A program made the position numbers and the translations under genes. The notes under the pieces are model-generated. The model made no database searches, was not told where the DNA came from, and worked only from the letters and a program-made list of their open reading frames with translations. Positions 5,561 through 8,762 of a stretch of DNA of 8,762 bases are shown one piece after another. Source of the DNA: an uncultured bacterium (GTDB lineage: Bacteria; Patescibacteriota; Microgenomatia; UBA8517); NCBI GenBank assembly GCA_937928235.1, contig CALEZE010000160.1, positions 1-8,762 on the forward strand, written 5' to 3'. Each line of letters begins with the position of its first letter. Position 1 is the stretch's first letter.

Positions 5561-5726
5561 GAATTTTAGTTTCAACCAAAAAGTAAGTGACCGCTCCAAG
5601 AACTAGGCTGGCAATTATTTTCCAATATTTTCCACTAGTAGCTTCTTCCAGTCCAGAAAGAATTGCAAACCACACACCATAAGCTGCTAAAACTAGCCAC
5701 AGGTGTTTCCAGTGAAGTCTCATCAT
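5553..5726 (-). CDS. Small two-helix membrane protein overlapping the transporter start
   Basis: A 57-residue frame from ATG 5726 (or ATG 5723, the next codon) to TAA 5553. It starts MMRLHWKHLWLVLAAYGVW and has two predicted helices (about 8-25 and 35-51) separated by a charged turn (LEEATSGKYWK), ending VETKIHE. Its stop overlaps the transporter ATG (ATGAGTAA), so the two should be cotranslated. It could be a small accessory subunit or simply a coupling gene. The -10 hexamer TATACT ends five bases before the first ATG, predicting a leaderless mRNA. I recognise no family. High Trp/Leu content, hydrophobic pattern and tight overlap make it likely to be real. Confidence 0.65.
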   Translation of the reverse strand: MMRLHWKHLWLVLAAYGVWFAILSGLEEATSGKYWKIIASLVLGAVTYFLVETKIHE

Positions 5727-5730
5727 AAAA

Positions 5731-5760
5731 AGTATATCAGTGAAGGAGGTGTGAAGTTAA
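5731..5760 (-). promoter_or_regulatory. Promoter for the small protein and transporter, leaderless
   Basis: TATACT (5731-5736, 5/6) with TTAACT (5755-5760, 4/6) after an 18-base spacer on the minus strand. The expected start point lies within the paired ATG codons at 5721-5726. Confidence 0.45.
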
Positions 5761-5761
5761 C

Positions 5762-6181
5762 TCACAAATTTTCGTACCGTCCGTCTTCATATGGCGGGTA
5801 GCAAATTTCAAAAGCCGTAAGGGAAGAGTGTTCGCTTGCTATCCATTGCATTTTTTCGCCAATACCCACATTTATTTTGAAATCCTGGTTCACATCTGGG
5901 GAGACTGGGTAAATATCTTCGGACCCGTCTTGTCTGGTTAACACCAACCACCCTTCACCGCCGATGTAGCCTTCAATGGTGCTTTCACCTTTGAGCACTT
6001 TTTGTAGAGGTGTTTTGGCGTCAACATCAATTCTAATTATCCCTAGGTCTTTGGAGTTGTCATCTTTTACGCTGTAGACATCACACTCGACTCCTGGTAC
6101 AACAGCCATGGTTTCCTGGAAAACCAAAGATTCCTGCCCTTCACCAAAATCAAATGTTTCTAGTGTTTTTCCCTCAGTCAT
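5762..6181 (-). CDS. Cupin-fold protein lacking the metal-binding histidines
   Basis: A 139-residue soluble protein whose pattern of short strands and glycine turns fits a single-domain cupin: LGIIRIDVDAKTPLQKVL (46-63), a turn at GGEGWLVLTRQDG (74-86), and MQWIASEHSSLTAFEICYPP (111-130), ending YEDGRYENL. The standard cupin HxH...E...H ligands are absent, so it is probably a binding or structural cupin and not a metal enzyme. The ligand cannot be told from sequence. Its ATG overlaps the stop of the upstream membrane-protein gene by one base (TAATG), so the two are coupled and likely act together. The fold call is moderately secure from the overall pattern; the function is unknown. Confidence 0.75.
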   Translation of the reverse strand: MTEGKTLETFDFGEGQESLVFQETMAVVPGVECDVYSVKDDNSKDLGIIRIDVDAKTPLQKVLKGESTIEGYIGGEGWLVLTRQDGSEDIYPVSPDVNQDFKINVGIGEKMQWIASEHSSLTAFEICYPPYEDGRYENL

Positions 6182-6483
6182 TAAATGAGCCTACTCAAAA
6201 GAATTAGAAGAAAGAAAACGATAAGCCAGCCTCCTGTATAAAAAACTAACTGGACGGCCTCCTTTGTCATTTTCTTTTCCCAAAGAAGAAACGGTTGCCA
6301 AAATACGATTATTCCACAAATTAGAGCCGAAGTTACAAATACTAAGAGAAACACAACACCTGCCCAATAGTCACTCAGAGTGCCAACAAAAGTACTTGCG
6401 TTATTCATAAAAAGAGCCACCAGGGAGATGTAAAAAGCTAGCGACAGTGCTTGTAGAAATGAAATTTTTAATAAGTTCTTCAC
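6181..6483 (-). CDS. Three-helix membrane protein upstream of the cupin gene
   Basis: A 100-residue protein with a short basic N-terminus and three predicted helices (about 8-26, 40-66, 77-98). A charged loop between helices 2 and 3 (LWEKKMTKEA, 67-76) contains a cluster of lysines. I recognise no family. GTG 6483 is the start because an in-frame TAA lies four codons upstream. No Shine-Dalgarno is present, and a TAAAAT hexamer lies exactly seven bases upstream, so the mRNA is predicted to be leaderless. It is coupled to the cupin gene by a one-base overlap. Confidence 0.78.
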   Translation of the reverse strand: MKNLLKISFLQALSLAFYISLVALFMNNASTFVGTLSDYWAGVVFLLVFVTSALICGIIVFWQPFLLWEKKMTKEAVQLVFYTGGWLIVFFLLILLSRLI

Positions 6484-6489
6484 ACTTAG

Positions 6490-6495
6490 ATTTTA
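6490..6495 (-). promoter_or_regulatory. -10 element for the 6483 gene, leaderless
   Basis: TAAAAT (5/6) on the minus strand, seven bases from the G of GTG 6483. No good -35 is visible. Confidence 0.38.
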
Positions 6496-6548
6496 CTACA
6501 AACTTGCTTGAAATATTAGAGGGACCAGGCAAGACAAGTAGGCAGAAA

Positions 6549-7295
6549 TTACCATCCGCGCTCTTTGGCGATTTTATTGAAAGTCGAGCGAAGTTCATCT
6601 GTTTCGTACGGGATGAGCGCGACTTTACCACCGGCTTTGACAAAGGCCTCCACCGTTTCAAGGTTTTGAAAAATATCCTTGTTGGAAACCATCACATATC
6701 CAAACCGTTTGGTAGCAAACCGCTCGCTTAAGGGGGATAGGCGTTTTACCAGACTTTTGGGCCACATCGCCTTTGTGTAGTGAATTTTTTTATGTGTTTG
6801 CATGTTACCCCCGTCACCTATTATTTTTATCTCCCACAAAACAGGCAGAAGCGGTTCATTTTTTGGTTTTGTAAGAGTTATCATGTCGTATTCTGCAACA
6901 ACTTCGCGGGTCTCATTTAAAGCAATGTAGGAACCATCTTTCGAGCGTGTTAGAAAATAATTATCAGTTTTTAGTGCGGCCTCATTGTGAACTATGGTTC
7001 TTGGGTTTTCTTCAATCCTCTTAGCAAATGACTCCTTAATAGCAAACTCATAAAAATGGCCGAACAGCGCATTCTTGTTAGAAGGTTGTCTTGTCAGCCT
7101 TGCGAACTTCTTACTTTTCTCAAATTTAGAGGCAACCTCCGCGAAATTGATTTCCAAGTTTTCCATGAGAGAAATGGATTCATCTAGTATGTTGTTTGAT
7201 GATAGCTCGAAGGGTAAAGAGAGAAAGTCGGCGATGCGGCGGGCTTCAACTAACTTTTTGACATTTTCGTACCCGATCGCGTATTCGGCGCTCAT
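6549..7295 (-). CDS. Probable PD-(D/E)XK nuclease-fold protein
   Basis: A 248-residue soluble protein I cannot assign to a named family. It has the layout of a PD-(D/E)XK core: a helix with Glu83 (GHFYEFAIKESF), a strand with Asp137 (VVAEYDMITLT), and 17 residues later the strand PVLWEIKI, with Glu155 and Lys157 giving the D...ExK signature. A glycine turn (GDGGN) and a basic helix (KKIHYTKAMWPKSLVKRL) follow. The helical N-terminus (1-75) may be a recognition or accessory domain. The C-terminal FGYVMVSNKD and GGKVALIPYETDEL strands fit the end of such a fold. No methyltransferase or toxin gene is adjacent. ATG 7295 has no Shine-Dalgarno; TAGCAT (7308-7313) with TTTCCA may form a weak promoter giving a six-base leader. 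Nuclease activity is inference. Confidence 0.6.
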   Translation of the reverse strand: MSAEYAIGYENVKKLVEARRIADFLSLPFELSSNNILDESISLMENLEINFAEVASKFEKSKKFARLTRQPSNKNALFGHFYEFAIKESFAKRIEENPRTIVHNEAALKTDNYFLTRSKDGSYIALNETREVVAEYDMITLTKPKNEPLLPVLWEIKIIGDGGNMQTHKKIHYTKAMWPKSLVKRLSPLSERFATKRFGYVMVSNKDIFQNLETVEAFVKAGGKVALIPYETDELRSTFNKIAKERGW

Positions 7296-7348
7296 CCTAA
7301 GTAGCCAATGCTAACAAGGAAATCGTGCCTGGAAATCCACGAGTTATT

Positions 7349-7365
7349 GAGAGGTTTTAACTCTC
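7349..7365 (-). repeat. Small hairpin between the GNAT and nuclease-fold genes
   Basis: GAGAG and CTCTC arms (five pairs, seven-base loop). An alternative GAGTT/AACTC pairing (7341-7345 with 7359-7363) excludes the first. No T-run follows, so it is not a convincing terminator. Confidence 0.25.
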
Positions 7366-7392
7366 CGGATACCTAATTAGATAGAGTAAAGC

Positions 7393-7764
7393 CTAGTTTT
7401 TGTTTGGAACTGCTTGAAGTTCAAGAACAAACCCAGAAAGACTGTTTTCTCTTCTTTTAAAACCATTCTTTAAGAAAAAGGCCTGTGTCCTTTCCATGTC
7501 GCCTTTGTCATGTGTGTTCACCGTTGTTTCAATTCTTTCTGCACCCGCCTCCACCGCCTCTTCAATAACTTTTTCTAGAAGTTTTTTGGAAACTCCTGTT
7601 CCCCTAAGCTTAGGTTCAACAAACAAATTGGTTAAGTAAGCGACTGGTTCTTCCCAGTGCGTGGGTATGATGGCAAGCATAGTAAAACCTTCTCCGCTTG
7701 CCGCAATCGCTCCGGGTCTAGAAGTATAGTTGATATCAAAAGCGACACCTCTTTCTTGCCTCAT
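7393..7764 (-). CDS. GNAT-family N-acetyltransferase, short form
   Basis: An acetyl-CoA-dependent acetyltransferase of the GNAT fold. Strand 4 and motif A are clear: AYLTNLFVEPKLRGTGVSKKLL (42-63), with the Arg-Gly-x-Gly pyrophosphate loop at 54-57. A long helix follows (61-73), then strand 5 (AERIETTVN), and the FFLKNGFKRREN helix-strand (96-107) typical of motif B. At 123 residues it is short for the family, because the usual first helices before strand 2 are missing. An in-frame TAG eight codons upstream rules out a longer start, so this is the native length or an ancestral truncation. The substrate is unknown. The ATG lies exactly seven bases from an extended -10, predicting a leaderless mRNA. 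Confidence 0.9.
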   Translation of the reverse strand: MRQERGVAFDINYTSRPGAIAASGEGFTMLAIIPTHWEEPVAYLTNLFVEPKLRGTGVSKKLLEKVIEEAVEAGAERIETTVNTHDKGDMERTQAFFLKNGFKRRENSLSGFVLELQAVPNKN

Positions 7765-7770
7765 GAGGGG

Positions 7771-7779
7771 AGTATAGCA
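7771..7779 (-). promoter_or_regulatory. Extended -10 promoter of the GNAT gene, leaderless
   Basis: TGCTATACT on the minus strand is a near-consensus extended -10. Counting seven bases on lands on the A of ATG 7764. The -35 region is poor, as is usual with extended -10 promoters. Confidence 0.55.
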
Positions 7780-7809
7780 AAGCTACCTAAGTTTTTTGGA
7801 AAAAAGTTC

Positions 7810-8250
7810 TTAACGAAGTTTGATGTGGCTAGGCAGAAGCTTGTGTTTTTTAAGAGTTTTGAGTGTTTTTTCAGCCCAAGGGACATTTCGGTTGCTAGTT
7901 GCTATATTTTCCATTCTGGCATGGTGTTTTTTGATTAACCTGATTTGGTTGTTAGGAATAAAAACCCTTGTGTCTTGGTGCACTGGGTACCTGAAAGTAT
8001 CCTCTTTTGTTACCGAATTGTAGTGAAACTGTGTTTTTGTTTTGCCGTCGGGCATTAAGTACATATAGTTTCCCGTTGCTCTACCTGTGATTGAGCCTAC
8101 TTGGTCAGTTATGACTACTAGTCTGCCCCACATCTCTACAATTGATCCAGCCTCGACATGATCTACTGTTTCCCAGCGACCTGTCAGACGGGAACCTCCA
8201 TCCTCCATAACAGGCATTCGGTTTTCTTGGTCTAACTCTCTCATAGCCAT
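7810..8250 (-). CDS. Unrecognised small basic protein
   Basis: A 146-residue soluble protein with no signal peptide or membrane segment. The middle (about 35-105) reads as beta-strands with turns (SIVEMWGRLVVITDQVG, GNYMYLMPDGKTKTQFHY, DTRVFIPNNQIRLI), suggesting a small barrel or SH3-like domain. The C-terminal 40 residues are strongly basic and helical (KKHHARME to KTLKKHKLLPSHIKLR), which could contact nucleic acid. I recognise no family and assign no function. ATG 8250 follows an extended -10 by eight bases and has no Shine-Dalgarno. A second ATG two codons later (8244) is possible. It is a single-gene unit downstream of a terminator-like structure. Confidence 0.72.
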   Translation of the reverse strand: MAMRELDQENRMPVMEDGGSRLTGRWETVDHVEAGSIVEMWGRLVVITDQVGSITGRATGNYMYLMPDGKTKTQFHYNSVTKEDTFRYPVHQDTRVFIPNNQIRLIKKHHARMENIATSNRNVPWAEKTLKTLKKHKLLPSHIKLR

Positions 8251-8257
8251 ATCGGGG

Positions 8258-8286
8258 ATAATACCAGAAGATTTAATCTAAAGCAA
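8258..8286 (-). promoter_or_regulatory. Promoter of the 8250 gene, leaderless
   Basis: TGGTATTAT (8258-8266) is an extended -10 with a 5/6 core. TTGCTT (8281-8286) lies 17 bases upstream. The -10 ends eight bases before ATG 8250, so the leader is zero or one base. Confidence 0.55.
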
Positions 8287-8299
8287 CCTATAAGTTGCT
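8282..8299. repeat. Inverted repeat overlapping the 8250 promoter
   Basis: AGCAAC and GTTGCT, six-base perfect arms six bases apart. One arm covers the -35 hexamer, so the site could be an operator. As RNA it would be a weak hairpin without a T-run. Confidence 0.45.
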
Positions 8300-8304
8300 G
8301 GAGT

Positions 8305-8349
8305 AAAAAAGCGATTTTTTCATCAACACCCTGTAAGGGTACGCTTTTT
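8305..8349 (-). terminator. Terminator-like structure after the zinc-protein gene
   Basis: On the minus strand AAAAAGCG pairs with CGCTTTTT (8342-8349 with 8306-8313), enclosing an ACCCT/AGGGT hairpin (8328-8340). The last arm ends in six T (8305-8310). It lies about 30 bases after the stop at 8381. The asymmetric inner loop is atypical, but the T-run and position fit intrinsic termination. Confidence 0.6.
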
Positions 8350-8380
8350 GTTGAAATTGCACACTTCGTCGGGGCGCGCC

Positions 8381-8686
8381 TTATAGCCGCTTAGCGCATA
8401 GTTTGCAGATTCCACGATGGATATCTTTAGCGCAAGTCCACTTGTCGCAGTTCTTGCACTTGGTCAGATCACCTGGATTGCTCCAGTCAGTCTGATATAT
8501 GGACGAATAGTCGCCGTTCATTCCTACATACTTTTCTGCCGGCTTCTTAGCTGAGGTGTTGCAGATATGGCACCAAAACTTGCTTTTAAGTTCAACCATC
8601 CTGCGGTTTAGCTCAGCCTGTTCGGCTGCCTCGGTTTTAATGTACGGTGCGTCCAGATACCTATTGATATCGTCCTTCCAGCTCAT
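8381..8686 (-). CDS. Small C7H zinc-binding protein
   Basis: A 101-residue soluble protein. A charged helical N-terminus (1-36) precedes eight likely zinc ligands: Cys39-x2-Cys42, Cys77-x2-Cys80, Cys85, His90, Cys94-x2-Cys97. The order CxxC, CxxC, C, H, CxxC could bind two zinc ions in a treble-clef, FYVE/RING-like arrangement. The 34-residue span between the first two pairs contains aromatic residues (YVGMNGDYSSIYQTDW). I recognise no exact family. Such domains mediate protein or nucleic acid binding, and nothing in the sequence chooses between them. ATG 8686 is preceded by AAAGGAG five bases away, one of the best ribosome sites in the window. Confidence 0.78.
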   Translation of the reverse strand: MSWKDDINRYLDAPYIKTEAAEQAELNRRMVELKSKFWCHICNTSAKKPAEKYVGMNGDYSSIYQTDWSNPGDLTKCKNCDKWTCAKDIHRGICKLCAKRL

Positions 8687-8691
8687 TTGAA

Positions 8692-8698
8692 CTCCTTT
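8692..8698 (-). promoter_or_regulatory. Shine-Dalgarno of the zinc-protein gene
   Basis: AAAGGAG on the minus strand ends five bases before ATG 8686 and fixes that start. Confidence 0.75.
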
Positions 8699-8741
8699 TA
8701 TTTTGTTGTGACTAACCGTCTTGAAAGGTGCTACGACTCGA

Positions 8742-8747
8742 ATTATA
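8742..8747 (-). promoter_or_regulatory. -10 element of the zinc-protein gene (promoter cut by window edge)
   Basis: Perfect TATAAT on the minus strand. Only 15 bases remain before the window ends, so any -35 lies mostly outside. The leader would be about 50 bases and includes the Shine-Dalgarno. Confidence 0.45.
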
Positions 8748-8762
8748 TAGTAAAAAGAATTT

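Noticed and set aside
5561..5599. Longer transporter start at TTG 5599
   Set aside because: The extension lies inside the 57-residue upstream gene in another frame and adds no recognisable sequence. ATG 5560 gives a normal overlap.
5743..5802. AAGGAGGTG on the plus strand followed by GTG
   Set aside because: The spacing to GTG is only about one base and the frame closes after 16 codons. It lies over the promoter of the 5726 gene, so it is probably chance.
6447..6731. 94-codon plus-strand frame
   Set aside because: Antisense to the nuclease-fold and membrane-protein genes, no ribosome site and no recognisable domain.
7782..7807. T6-A6 inverted repeat after the 8250 gene
   Set aside because: The arms are only A/T with a two-base loop, too weak to be called a terminator.
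7657..7938. 93-codon plus-strand frame
   Set aside because: Runs antisense across the GNAT gene, an intergenic gap and the next gene. The shadow pattern is clear.
1..8762. CRISPR arrays, tRNA, rRNA, insertion sequences, attachment sites
   Set aside because: I looked for regularly spaced repeats, cloverleaf segments, transposase motifs and long terminal repeats by eye and found none.

Overview
The window looks like a chromosomal segment of an uncultured bacterium, probably from the Candidate Phyla Radiation (Patescibacteria). This is an inference. It rests on short single-domain genes, a pyrH gene standing without tsf or frr, TTG and GTG starts, an abundance of small anchored proteins, a LysM protein with one membrane helix and a metal-free cupin. 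No rRNA or tRNA is present to settle the taxonomy. UGA is used as a normal stop.

Layout. Positions 1-1245 (minus) carry pyrH (UMP kinase) and then the 5' part of a LysM-domain membrane protein with its own promoter. From 1315 to 2501 (plus) there is a two-gene operon of exported proteins, each anchored by a C-terminal helix. The second is a YcnI-like (DUF1775) copper-binding protein. Both are predicted to begin with histidine after signal-peptide cleavage. The operon ends at a clear intrinsic terminator. Positions 2622-3089 (plus) encode a membrane-anchored FKBP-type prolyl isomerase. Positions 3195-4070 (minus) encode an unrecognised multi-pass membrane protein, GC-richer than its surroundings, with a strong promoter and Shine-Dalgarno sequence. 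A second strong Shine-Dalgarno lies just past its stop, before a possible 30-codon ORF.

Positions 4163-5560 (minus) hold the most unusual object: one continuous reading frame for an Nramp-like (LeuT-fold) transporter, broken by a single in-frame TGA at 5021-5023, between helices 5 and 6. An unlisted 57-residue two-helix protein (5553-5726) overlaps its start. Upstream on the same strand are a metal-free cupin and a three-helix membrane protein (5762-6483, one-base overlap), a probable PD-(D/E)XK nuclease-fold protein (6549-7295), a short GNAT acetyltransferase (7393-7764), an unrecognised basic protein (7810-8250), and a small C7H zinc-binding protein (8381-8686) followed by a terminator-like structure.

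How the genes fit together. Most transcription units contain one or two genes. Several have a -10 hexamer only 5-10 bases before the start codon, which predicts leaderless or nearly leaderless mRNAs. A second class (1860, 4070, 8686, and perhaps 3178) has strong Shine-Dalgarno sites. The envelope theme is strong: LysM protein, copper-protein pair, FKBP, transporter and small membrane proteins. No integrated novel defence or mobile system is evident. The items most worth checking are the interrupted transporter with its overlapping small partner, the paired N-terminal-histidine proteins, and the leaderless promoter pattern.
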